A stretch of DNA of 43,443 nt. Source: Luteimonas salinisoli (GTDB taxonomy: Bacteria; Pseudomonadota; Gammaproteobacteria; Xanthomonadales; Xanthomonadaceae). This document shows positions 1 to 8,474 of this stretch, in pieces; positions within the stretch are counted from its first letter, which is position 1, and every line of letters starts with the position of its first letter. The DNA lies in the NCBI RefSeq assembly GCF_013425525.1, contig NZ_JACCKA010000047.1, positions 1 to 43,443 of the forward strand. Reading direction: 5' to 3'. Both the position numbers and the translations under genes were made by a program. The notes under the pieces were generated by a model. It was not told the origin of the DNA. It saw only the letters and a list, made by a program, of their open reading frames with translations, and ran no database searches.

Positions 1-32
1 GGCGGGGCCGCCGCGCGACGCGGCGGGAAGGC

Positions 33-755
33 TCAGCCGCGGCCCTGGACCAGGGTGCCGATCGGCTCGCCCTCGAGGATCCGGAGCAGCTGGCCTGGCT
101 GGCTCATGTCGAAGATCCGCAGCGGCAGGTCGCTGTCGCGGCACAGCGCGAACGCCGCGGTGTCCATCACCTGCAGGTCGCGGGCGATCACCTCGTCGTA
201 GGTCAGGGCGTCGAAGCGGGTGGCGGTCGGGTTCTTCTTCGGGTCGGCGTCGTACACGCCGTCCACCTTGGTGGCCTTGAGCAGCAGATCGGCGCCGATC
301 TCGATCGCGCGCAGGGCGGCGCCCGAGTCGGTGGTGAAGAACGGGTTGCCGGTGCCGGCGGCGAAGATCACGATCCGGCCCTTTTCCAGGTGGCGGATGG
401 CGCGGCGGCGGATGTAGTCCTCGCAGACGTCGTTGATCTTGATCGCGCTCATCACCCGCGCCTTGGCGCCGACCTTCTCCAGCGCGTCCTGCATCGCCAG
501 CGCGTTGATCACCGTGGCCAGCATGCCCATCTGGTCGCCGGTGACCCGGTCCATGCCGCCGGCGGCGAGCCCGGCGCCGCGGAAGATGTTGCCGCCGCCG
601 ACCACCAGCGCGATCTCGGCCCCGGCCTGCTGCGCCTCGACCACCTCCCGCGCCAGCCTGCCGATCACCTTGGGATCGATCCCGTAGTCCTCGTCACCCA
701 TCAGGGCCTCGCCGGACAGCTTGAGCAGGATGCGGCGATAGGCGACTTGGGACAT
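33..755 (-). CDS. pyrH: UMP kinase PyrH
   Basis: Bacterial uridylate kinase of the amino-acid-kinase fold, which phosphorylates UMP to UDP with ATP in the cytoplasm for RNA, DNA and cell-wall sugar nucleotides. The 240-aa length is normal for the family. The N-terminal KLSGEAL phosphate-binding segment, the [10 protein letters not shown] loop near residue 50, the [13 protein letters not shown] segment and the [10 protein letters not shown] segment are all present. The ATG at 755 is preceded by CGGAG six bases upstream. In E. coli pyrH directly follows rpsB-tsf. Here it lies on the same strand but about 5 kb beyond tsf, behind a TonB receptor gene and its terminator, so it needs its own promoter; a TACAAT box lies at 783-788. 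Confidence 0.97.
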   Translation of the reverse strand: MSQVAYRRILLKLSGEALMGDEDYGIDPKVIGRLAREVVEAQQAGAEIALVVGGGNIFRGAGLAAGGMDRVTGDQMGMLATVINALAMQDALEKVGAKARVMSAIKINDVCEDYIRRRAIRHLEKGRIVIFAAGTGNPFFTTDSGAALRAIEIGADLLLKATKVDGVYDADPKKNPTATRFDALTYDEVIARDLQVMDTAAFALCRDSDLPLRIFDMSQPGQLLRILEGEPIGTLVQGRG

Positions 756-782
756 GGGGGCTCCGGGCGGGCAAACGGGCGA

Positions 783-788
783 ATTGTA
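783..788 (-). promoter_or_regulatory. Candidate pyrH -10 box
   Basis: On the minus strand this reads TACAAT, one mismatch from the sigma-70 -10 consensus, about 27 nt upstream of the pyrH ATG and immediately after the terminator at 813-841. The -35 side (GCTGAA with a 16-bp spacer) is weak. The call rests on the -10 match and on pyrH being cut off from upstream transcription by the terminator. Confidence 0.45.
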
Positions 789-812
789 GCCGAGGTTGTC
801 CGGGTTCAGCGG

Positions 813-841
813 AAAAAAAGACGCCCGCTTGCGCGGGCGTC
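813..841 (-). terminator. Rho-independent terminator of the TonB receptor gene
   Basis: GACGCCCGC (820-828) and GCGGGCGTC (833-841) form a perfect 9-bp GC stem with a 4-nt loop, followed on the minus strand by seven T residues. It starts 25 bp past the stop codon of the TonB-dependent receptor gene and precedes pyrH. Confidence 0.9.
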
Positions 842-866
842 CAAGAGGGAAAGGGATGACGGTGGA

Positions 867-3800
867 TCAGAAGTCGTAGCGGACCGTGAACCGGGCGGTG
901 CGGGGCGCCTGGTAGCTGATCGGGCGATTCGTCGAGTGGTACGGATTGCCCGGAGCACCGATCTCTCCATACTCCATGACGCTCTGCACGGGTTGCGCAT
1001 CCGTCACATTGAACACGTCGAGCCCGACCATCAGCTTGTGGTCGAGGAATGCTGGGGACCAGGCAACCCCTAGATCGAGCTTGCCGCTCCAGGGCAGCCT
1101 TCCGGCACTGCCGCGCGGGCTCGGTTCGCCGTTGCAGTACATATAGTACGGACCGCCGTATTCCACGTTGTTCCGAAACTCGTCCGATTCATCGAGGCTG
1201 GGTCCGTTGTAGATGCCCAGGCAGTTCTTCGGGCGGCCGGAATGCAGCGTCATGGTCGCCGAGAAGCGCCACTCGGGGTTCATCTGGTAGAAACCGAAAG
1301 CCTTGACGTAATGCCTGCGGTCGTTGGGCAGGTAGCCGTTCGTATGCTCCATCAGTTCCGGGTGGTCCCAGTCCATGGTCATCGACACATCACCCTGGCC
1401 CACGTCGGACTTCAGCTGGCCTTCGGCATTGCCGTAGTTCTTGGAGAACGTGTAGTCGATCTTGTAGTACCAGGTGCCGTCGAAGGGCCGCTCGATGAAC
1501 AGGTCCACGCCTTGGTAGGTTCGCTTGAGCTTCGGGAATCCGAGTTCGTCCGCGGTCAGCGGCACCTCGTAGAGATTGCCTTCGGCGTCGTCCAGAACGA
1601 AGGTATTGTCTTCGCCAGGATTGAACAGGCGGCAGTGCGCCAGCGAGTCGCCGATCTCCAGGGCGATATCCTCGGAGTAGCCATTGCGGATCGCCCAGTT
1701 GTAGGCCGGACGGTAGTCGCACATGTCGTCGATCGCGCTTTTCAGGTCGCGGTAGATGTAGCGAGCGCCGAAGATGTGGCTGTCGCCCACGGCCTTCTCG
1801 AAACCGATCGCGAACTCGTCCTGGTAGTGCGAGTCGATGTCCTTCGCCGCGACGGTAAGCGGGTTCGGGGCCTGACCGAACTCGTTGTTCGACGAATGCG
1901 GTCCGTCGCCCAGCGCCGTCAGGCCGAGCGGCTCGCCGGTCGCCGGGTCGATGCCGGTGAACGCGAAGTATTCCTGGGTGTAGAGGGAGCCGGCGGCGCC
2001 GCGAAGGGCGACGTTGTTCGGCATGGCCAGGTGATAACGCCCGACGTTGGCGAAGACCTTCATGCTGGAATCGCCATGAACGTCCCAGGTGGCTCCGATA
2101 CGGGGCGCCCACTGGTTCTTCTGTTCGACGTACTGGATGCCGTCGGCGTTGAAGTTCTCGAAATTCTCGTTGCGCACGCCCAGCGACAGCAGCCAGCGAT
2201 CGTTGATCTGCCAGCGGTCTTCGAGATAGTACGCGTACTGCTTGACTTCGAAGGTGCCGCCGTTGGCATAGATGTACCGGACCACGTAGTCGCCGTTGCC
2301 GCCAGGGCCGCTCGCGCCGCCGCTGCCGGGAATCGTGTCGTTCGCTGCGTCGGGTCCGACCGACTCGTAGCGCCAGCGGTATCCCGGCCCCGAGGTCTGC
2401 TCGCCGGCCCGCGACGTCGAGTCGATCCGGTCGTAGCCGAGGCGCAGTCCGTGACTCCCCACCTGCCAGTCGATATCGAGGCGCCCGCCCTCGGTTTCGT
2501 CGAACGCATCCGGGAAGGCGACCTGCGCAAAGCGGCCGTTCTGGACAGGGTTGGGAGTGTTGCGGGCGTCGCTCACGTAGACCACGCTGGGGTCGTAGCC
2601 GATCAGATTTTCGATATGGTCCTGCTTCTGCCTGCCGTAGAGGGCGGACAAGGTCAGGTTGTCGGTGATGTAGCCGGTGTATTTTCCGATGTAGAGTTCG
2701 CCGCCGTCTTCCCATTCGTATCCGGACAACTCGGCGTTGCGATCGATTTCGCCGGTGTTGTAATCGTAGGGCCTAACCAGCGCCGTCTGCTTGGTCACGT
2801 CGGAAATGGCCGTCAGCTCAAGCAGGTGGTTATCGGTGATGTGCCAGTCCACCTTGCCGAGCCAGCGCGGCACCTCGTAGTCCCGCTCGAAATACTGGTT
2901 CGTGCCGCGTGCGGAATAGGTCTCCCGCTCCCGGTCGGTGAATTCGGCGCTGGCGTAGAAGAACAGCCTGTCCTTCACGATGGGGCCACTGACATAACCC
3001 CCGTACGTGATGTGGTCGTCGGTCTGCGCGGAAAGATTCTGGTAAAGCAGGCCGTCGTTCGCGGTTCCGTTCATGGGGTAGTAGATGTTGCGCTGGTCGG
3101 CCCTCAGGCTGTCCGGCGACCACATTAGCGACAGTCCGCCGCCCCAATCGTTGGTGCCCCGCTGGGTGATGATGTTGACCACTCCGCCGGTGGCGCGGCC
3201 AAACTCGGCCCCGTAGCCGCCGATGAAAGCTTGATACTGGCTGATGCCGTTGAAAGGCATGGTCGTGGAGCCGAGGTTCGTCAGCGGATTGGTGACGGGA
3301 TAGCCGTTGATATAGATCGCGTTCTCGGAGGCAGCCGAGCCGCCGAACGACTGTACGGGGGCGCCCGAGGCGTTGGTGTAGCGCGAGTCGGCCGCGACTA
3401 CGCCCGGGGTGAGCATCGCCACCGACTCGATGTTGTTGCCGACCGTGATTCGGCGCAGGTCTTCTGCGGTGAAGACGACGCGCGTGTCGGTATTGGACAC
3501 GTCGATGAAGGAAGCGGCGGTGCCCGTCACCGTGACCGCGGCGAAATCCTGGATATTCTCACCAGCCCGTGCGAACGAGACGTCGGCGCCGCCGCCCAGA
3601 AACACCTGCACGCTTCGGCTGCCGATGGCCTGTCCATCTTTCGTGACGCTGACCTCATATTCACCTACCGGCAGCGCCGGCACCCGGTACCGGCCGCCGG
3701 CATCGGCCTGGATCTCGCGACGGAATCCGGTGTCGCTGCGGGTGATGACCACCGTGGAACCGGGCTCGACGGTGCCGTAGATCGAGCCTGCTGCGTTGGA

Positions 3801-3872
3801 CTGGGCGTGGGCCACCCCGTTCAGGCCAACGCATAGTGCGGCGAACAGGGCCGCCCTCTTCAGAGTGCGCAT
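867..3872 (-). CDS. Oar-like TonB-dependent outer-membrane receptor
   Basis: Outer-membrane TonB-dependent receptor of the Oar type, 1001 aa. A signal peptide (about residues 1-23, ending AHA before Q) is followed by a carboxypeptidase-regulatory-like beta-sandwich domain (about 30-110), a plug domain with the VTGTAASFID segment and repeated Asn/Gly-rich turns (about 115-250), and a long beta-barrel. The protein ends FTVRYDF with the C-terminal aromatic typical of barrel proteins. The start was placed at the ATG at 3872 rather than 54 codons upstream because it gives a clean signal peptide and has GGGGAG nine bases before it. The ligand is not evident; Oar relatives take up peptides, glycans or metal complexes, or act in adhesion. 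It lies between a GGDEF gene and pyrH on the same strand with its own terminator. No siderophore or sugar genes adjoin it. Confidence 0.88.
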   Translation of the reverse strand: MRTLKRAALFAALCVGLNGVAHAQSNAAGSIYGTVEPGSTVVITRSDTGFRREIQADAGGRYRVPALPVGEYEVSVTKDGQAIGSRSVQVFLGGGADVSFARAGENIQDFAAVTVTGTAASFIDVSNTDTRVVFTAEDLRRITVGNNIESVAMLTPGVVAADSRYTNASGAPVQSFGGSAASENAIYINGYPVTNPLTNLGSTTMPFNGISQYQAFIGGYGAEFGRATGGVVNIITQRGTNDWGGGLSLMWSPDSLRADQRNIYYPMNGTANDGLLYQNLSAQTDDHITYGGYVSGPIVKDRLFFYASAEFTDRERETYSARGTNQYFERDYEVPRWLGKVDWHITDNHLLELTAISDVTKQTALVRPYDYNTGEIDRNAELSGYEWEDGGELYIGKYTGYITDNLTLSALYGRQKQDHIENLIGYDPSVVYVSDARNTPNPVQNGRFAQVAFPDAFDETEGGRLDIDWQVGSHGLRLGYDRIDSTSRAGEQTSGPGYRWRYESVGPDAANDTIPGSGGASGPGGNGDYVVRYIYANGGTFEVKQYAYYLEDRWQINDRWLLSLGVRNENFENFNADGIQYVEQKNQWAPRIGATWDVHGDSSMKVFANVGRYHLAMPNNVALRGAAGSLYTQEYFAFTGIDPATGEPLGLTALGDGPHSSNNEFGQAPNPLTVAAKDIDSHYQDEFAIGFEKAVGDSHIFGARYIYRDLKSAIDDMCDYRPAYNWAIRNGYSEDIALEIGDSLAHCRLFNPGEDNTFVLDDAEGNLYEVPLTADELGFPKLKRTYQGVDLFIERPFDGTWYYKIDYTFSKNYGNAEGQLKSDVGQGDVSMTMDWDHPELMEHTNGYLPNDRRHYVKAFGFYQMNPEWRFSATMTLHSGRPKNCLGIYNGPSLDESDEFRNNVEYGGPYYMYCNGEPSPRGSAGRLPWSGKLDLGVAWSPAFLDHKLMVGLDVFNVTDAQPVQSVMEYGEIGAPGNPYHSTNRPISYQAPRTARFTVRYDF

Positions 3873-4121
3873 GGAAGTTGTTCTCCCCGATTGGTTTGGA
3901 ACGGCTAAATAAGCAAGTAAAGCAAATCGGAAGAACAGAATCCGTTCATCCGCAAGTGTCGAATAGCATGGATTTTGGAGGGTTGGCAACCCGGCACTGT
4001 TGACAGGTAGCGCTACCAGGGAGGTGGCCGACATCGTTGGCGGCTGATCTGCGGCTTTCGCAGGCTCGCATCGCGGTCATCGATCGGCCGGAAAGCCGCT
4101 TGGCGGTAGCGCGCTCGCGCT

Positions 4122-5606
4122 TCAGCAGGTGGACGGTGCCACCTGGTTGCGGCCGTCGCGCTTGGCACCGTAGAGGGCCTCGTCGGCCGCCTTGAGCAGG
4201 TCCTCGGCGCTGGCGAACTGGTCGCCGCCGCCCTGGCACGCCAGCCCGGCGGAGAAGGTGATGTACAGCGGCGCCCCGTCGACCAGCGCCATCGGCGTGC
4301 TCGAGATTTCGGCGAGGATCCGTTCGAGCGTGGCCCGCGCCGCGTCGGCATCGCAGTTGCTGAGCACGATGAGGAATTCCTCGCCGCCGTAGCGCGCCAG
4401 CAGATCGGTCTGGCGCAGCTGCCTGCCCAGGCAGCGGCAGAATTCCTGCAGCACCTGGTCGCCGACCAGGTGGCCGTGGCGGTCGTTGATGCGCTTGAAG
4501 TCGTCGAGGTCGACGAAGGCGATGGATAGCGGGCGCTTGCAGCGCAGCGCCTCTTCGAATTCGCGCTGCAGCACTTCCTCCAGCTGCAGGCGGTTGTAGG
4601 CGCCGGTGAGCGGGTCGCGACGGACCTGTTCGGAGAGGTCGCGGGTCCTGGTCTTGAGGGCGTCGATCTCGCGGCGGGCGTCGGCGGCGTCGCGGACCTC
4701 GACGAGGTTGCGCACCACCATCAGCTCCAGCGCCTGCTGGCGCAGTTCGTGGACCTGGCGCGGATGCTCCAGGCGGACGTCGAAGAGGGTGCCGAGTTCG
4801 GGTGCCGACGCCGACATGCGCTCCATCAGGCGGGCGATCTCCGCCCCCGAAAGCCCGGTGCGCCGCTCGAGCGCGGCGGCGATACCGCGTAGCGCTTCCG
4901 GCCCGCCGGAGCCGAGCCAGAGGTCCGCCAGCAGTCCCGACCCGGCCACGCAGACGAGCGCGGCATCGTCGTCCTCGCCGCATTCGTGGCGGGCGATGAG
5001 CCGCTGCAGGTATGCGGGCAGGTTCCAGCGTGCGGCCAGCCAGGCGCCGACCTCGGCGTGGTCGGCGCCGAACAGTGCGCGTTCGCGCTCCAGGGCGGGC
5101 ACGCCGGCGGGTCCGCCGCCGAGCTCCGCGTAGCGCTCGGGAAGCGCCTGCATCAGCGCCAGCGCACCGATGTCCTGCAGCAGACCGGCGAGCATCAGTT
5201 CCTCCAGCCGCTCCAGGCCCGCCTGCTCGCCGAGCAGGCGGCTGGCCATGGCGCCGAGCACGCTGCGGCGCCAGAAGCGCTCGCGCTCCGCGGCGACCTG
5301 GTCGCCGCCGCGCATCGTGGCGGCCAGCGAGAACCCGAGCGCCAGGCTGAGCGCGGCGTTCAGGCCGAGCAGGGCGAGCGCCTGGGACACCGTGGCGGAG
5401 CTGCGGCGGCTGGCGCTGGCGAACAGCGGCGAGTTGGCGATGCGCAGGATCCGGGCGCTCAACGCGGGGTCCAGGGAGATCGCCTCGGCGGTGGCGGTCA
5501 GGTCCGCCGCCGGGTCCTGGGCAAGCTCGATGACCCGCAGCGCCACCCCGGGCGGCGTCGGAAGGTCGCGGCAGCGGCCGAGCTGGGCTTCGAGCTCCGG
5601 GTGCAT
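4122..5606 (-). CDS. HDOD-GGDEF diguanylate cyclase
   Basis: Predicted cytoplasmic signalling protein of 494 aa. An HDOD output-type domain fills about residues 10-210 (start QLGRCRDLPTPPGVALRVIEL, with SLDPALSARILRIANS), followed by a linking helix (about 280-330) and a C-terminal GGDEF domain with RDPLTGAYNR and the signature GGEEF at 407-411. An RxxD inhibitory site (RQTD, 398-401) lies exactly five residues before GGEEF, so the cyclase is predicted active and subject to c-di-GMP product inhibition. HDOD lacks the HD phosphohydrolase metal site and is generally a protein- or signal-binding module. There is no transmembrane segment or receiver domain. The gene is isolated by the terminator at 5733-5762 upstream and by about 250 bp before the TonB receptor gene downstream. 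Its target is unknown. Confidence 0.9.
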   Translation of the reverse strand: MHPELEAQLGRCRDLPTPPGVALRVIELAQDPAADLTATAEAISLDPALSARILRIANSPLFASASRRSSATVSQALALLGLNAALSLALGFSLAATMRGGDQVAAERERFWRRSVLGAMASRLLGEQAGLERLEELMLAGLLQDIGALALMQALPERYAELGGGPAGVPALERERALFGADHAEVGAWLAARWNLPAYLQRLIARHECGEDDDAALVCVAGSGLLADLWLGSGGPEALRGIAAALERRTGLSGAEIARLMERMSASAPELGTLFDVRLEHPRQVHELRQQALELMVVRNLVEVRDAADARREIDALKTRTRDLSEQVRRDPLTGAYNRLQLEEVLQREFEEALRCKRPLSIAFVDLDDFKRINDRHGHLVGDQVLQEFCRCLGRQLRQTDLLARYGGEEFLIVLSNCDADAARATLERILAEISSTPMALVDGAPLYITFSAGLACQGGGDQFASAEDLLKAADEALYGAKRDGRNQVAPSTC

Positions 5607-5732
5607 CGACTGCGGGCTCCGTGGCGATTCAGGACGGACCGCCTGGCGCGCTCCGTGGGCGCCACGGTATCGGCCGGCCGCACCGGAACTGTAGTCGGGG
5701 GCACGGGCGGGCAGGGCATCCGTCGAGCCATG

Positions 5733-5762
5733 AAAAAAGCCGCGGCATGCCGCGGCTTTTTT
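5733..5762 (-). terminator. Bidirectional-looking terminator after tsf
   Basis: A perfect palindrome: A6, then GCCGCGGC, then ATGCCGCGGC, then T6. The GC stem is flanked by A and T runs on both sides, so it can terminate in either direction. It lies about 20 bp past the tsf stop codon and marks the end of the rpsB-tsf unit. Confidence 0.9.
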
Positions 5763-5781
5763 CGTGTGTGCCGCTGGCGGT

Positions 5782-6660
<879 letters not shown>

Positions 6661-6688
6661 CGGGATACCTCTGAATGCGGATGTGGTA

Positions 6689-6757
6689 CGCAGGAGCGCC
6701 CCATGGACGCGGGGTGGCCGCCGGACGGGCGGGTCGCGCCCATGGGGCGCTCCTGCG
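6689..6757. repeat. REPIN-like inverted pair between rpsB and tsf
   Basis: Two perfect 18-bp arms (6689-6706 and 6740-6757) beginning CGCAGGAGCGCCCCATGG in inverted orientation, 33 bp apart. The core GGAGCG..CCATG matches the GTAG-headed REP arms elsewhere in the window, but the head is GCAG. In the rpsB-tsf mRNA it would fold into a very stable hairpin. Confidence 0.85.
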
Positions 6758-6803
6758 GGAGAACGGCGGCCGTGCCGGATCGCGCGGCCGCGTGGCGTTG
6801 CGG

Positions 6804-7673
6804 CTACTCGGCGGCCGGCGTTTCGCTCGCGGCCGCTGGCTCCGCCGGGGACGATGCTTCCGCCGGGGCCGCGGCGTCTTCGGCCTGGGGCTTGTCGGCG
6901 CTCTTCCTGGCGGCCGACTTCCTGGCCGGACCGCGGCGCTTGTCGCCGTCCTCGGAGAAGTCCTCTTCGCGGACGGTGGCGGCGGACGGTGCGGCGGCCT
7001 TGCCCTCGAGCACGGCGTCGGCGGCGGCGCGGGCATACAGCTGCACGGCGCGGATGGCATCGTCGTTGCCGGGGATGGCGTAGTCCACCAGGGCGGGGTC
7101 GTAGTTGGTGTCGACCACGGCGATCACCGGGATGCCGAGCTTCTTGGCTTCCTTGATGGCGATGCCTTCATGGCCGATGTCGATGACGAACAGGGCGTCG
7201 GGCAGGCGCGCCATCTCCTTGATGCCGCCCAGCGAGGCCAGCAGCTTCTCGCGCTCGCGGCGCAGGCCCAGCACCTCGTGCTTGACCAGCTTCTCGAAGG
7301 TGCCGTCGGTCTCGGCGGCTTCGAGTTCCTTGAGGCGGCCGACGGACTTCTTCACCGTGGCGAAATTGGTGAGGGTGCCGCCGAGCCAGCGCTGGGTCAT
7401 GTAGGGCATGCCGCAGCGCTCGGCTTCTTCCTTGACCGCCTCGCGCGCGCTGCGCTTGGTGCCGACGAACAGGATCATGCCGCGCTTCTGGGCGATGGCG
7501 GAGATGAAGTTCATCGCGTCGCCGAACAGCGGGACGGTCTTCTCGAGGTTGATGATGTGGATCTTGCCGCGGGCGCCGAAGATGTAGGGAGCCATCTTGG
7601 GGTTCCAGTAGCGGGTCTGGTGGCCGAAGTGCACGCCGGCCTCCAGCATCTGGCGCATGGTGATCTGGGGCAT
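6804..7673 (-). CDS. rpsB: 30S ribosomal protein S2
   Basis: Small-subunit ribosomal protein S2, needed for S1 docking and translation initiation. The body (residues 1 to about 225) shows the standard features: [20 protein letters not shown] at the N-terminus, [31 protein letters not shown] and VDTNYDP. At 289 aa it is longer than the roughly 240 aa of E. coli S2; the extra C-terminal part is Ala/Pro/Glu-rich with basic RKSAARKSA, low in complexity and probably disordered. AGGAG lies 12 bases before the ATG. First gene of the rpsB-tsf operon, divergent from map, with a good promoter about 220 nt upstream. Confidence 0.98.
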   Translation of the reverse strand: MPQITMRQMLEAGVHFGHQTRYWNPKMAPYIFGARGKIHIINLEKTVPLFGDAMNFISAIAQKRGMILFVGTKRSAREAVKEEAERCGMPYMTQRWLGGTLTNFATVKKSVGRLKELEAAETDGTFEKLVKHEVLGLRREREKLLASLGGIKEMARLPDALFVIDIGHEGIAIKEAKKLGIPVIAVVDTNYDPALVDYAIPGNDDAIRAVQLYARAAADAVLEGKAAAPSAATVREEDFSEDGDKRRGPARKSAARKSADKPQAEDAAAPAEASSPAEPAAASETPAAE

Positions 7674-7889
7674 CGCTGGAAACTCCTGATAGGGAACCGG
7701 CCGCCCGTCCGATGGGGCGGTACGCCCGCATGCGGGCGCGAGGTTCCGGGGTTGGGCTTCCCCGCCGCCTCCGTGACCGAACCCCGGATCCGTGGATCGT
7801 GGGGCACCCCGGCACGGGCTGCGGCAGCGGGTGTGTATTCGCCGGTGTCGCCCGGCGTGGGCGGTGCGGACGGCCGGAGCCGGCGCAGC
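7674..7889 (-). promoter_or_regulatory. Long rpsB 5' leader, possible S2 autoregulatory region
   Basis: About 215 nt separate the predicted rpsB start point from its ATG. The leader holds a perfect 16-bp palindrome (CGCCCGCATGCGGGCG, 7723-7738) and a 9-bp inverted repeat pairing TCCGGGGTT (7745-7753) with AACCCCGGA (7780-7788). In E. coli and relatives rpsB is autoregulated by S2 through a structured leader. The same role here is inferred from leader length and structure only. Confidence 0.4.
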
Positions 7890-7895
7890 CGCGGG

Positions 7896-7924
7896 ATTCT
7901 AGCCTTTTGCGGGGGCAAGGGCAA
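7896..7924 (-). promoter_or_regulatory. Sigma-70 promoter of rpsB-tsf
   Basis: On the minus strand: TTGCCC (7919-7924), a 17-bp spacer, then TAGAAT (7896-7901). This matches four of six -35 and five of six -10 positions at ideal spacing, in the divergent rpsB/map gap. Confidence 0.7.
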
Positions 7925-8087
7925 ATCCGCGCCAAGCAGTCCCATCCGTCGCTTCAATCCGTCACCGTCGCCGCGCCAAGCAGTTTCCTCCGTTGGGAGG
8001 ATGTATCACCGTCGCCACGGGGTACGGAAGCGAATAGCCGCTGTTTGCCCGCTCCCCAGAGCCGCTTCGGTCAACTGCGCGGGGCGT

Positions 8088-8196
8088 GAGCCGCGCCGGG
8101 GGGATTGCTCCGCCCTTCGGTCCGGCCATCCATGGCCGGACCGAAGGGCCGCTGCACATCCCTGTGCAGCTCTCCGCAATCCCCCCGGCGCAGCTC
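8088..8196. repeat. Nested inverted-repeat cassette A upstream of map
   Basis: The outer arms 8093-8108 (GCGCCGGGGGGATTGC) and 8176-8191 are perfect 16-bp reverse complements, and pairing extends to 8088/8196 with one mismatch. Inside lie a perfect 18-bp inverted repeat (8112-8129 with 8132-8149, 2-nt spacer, core CCATCCATGG) and an 8-bp hairpin (GCTGCACA with TGTGCAGC, 8151-8170). The region has no plausible gene. Confidence 0.9.
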
Positions 8197-8260
8197 CCGC
8201 TGCAGCGTTGGTCGGCTCCGGAGGAATGGGTGACCGAGCATCCGAAAGTGAATCACCGAC

Positions 8261-8372
8261 GCGGTGCCCGGGCCGGGGGATGCGGACAGCAAGCCATGGA
8301 TGGCTTGCGGCGGCGAATCGGGCCATGGATGGCCCGACTGAGCCGGGGAGCATCCCCCGGCCCGGGCACCGC
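8261..8372. repeat. Nested inverted-repeat cassette B upstream of map
   Basis: The outer arms 8261-8283 and 8350-8372 are perfect 23-bp reverse complements, and their inner ends (CCGGGGGATGC) resemble those of cassette A. Inside are two 9-bp hairpins with 2-nt spacers, at 8289-8308 and 8318-8337, both centred on CCATGGATGG, the reverse complement of the cassette A core. The two cassettes are 64 bp apart. Confidence 0.9.
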
Positions 8373-8462
8373 TGCCTCCGAAGCCCGCACACCACAGCGC
8401 TCGAATCGCGGGGTCCGACGTCGCAGGCGCAGCGCCTCCGGGCCCGGTGCGCCGGGATCGGC

Positions 8463-8468
8463 GATAAT
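8463..8468 (+). promoter_or_regulatory. Candidate -10 of a leaderless map transcript
   Basis: GATAAT ends six bases before the map ATG at 8475, so transcription from it would begin at or next to the start codon. No Shine-Dalgarno sequence precedes the ATG, which fits a leaderless message. No good -35 is visible, so this remains tentative. Confidence 0.35.
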
Positions 8469-8474
8469 GGCCCG

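Larger units (their letters stand above)
7925..8474. other. Gene-free divergent gap between rpsB and map
   Basis: No reading frame here has a recognisable product. The segment holds the two nested inverted-repeat cassettes, unannotated sequence at 7925-8087, and the map promoter edge. The reading frames that cross it run through palindromes and give low-complexity Arg/Pro/Ala translations. Confidence 0.7.

Noticed and set aside
3873..4034. N-terminal extension of the TonB receptor frame
   Set aside because: The extra 54 residues precede a clean signal peptide and lack a ribosome-binding site; the region is AT-richer and looks like promoter DNA.
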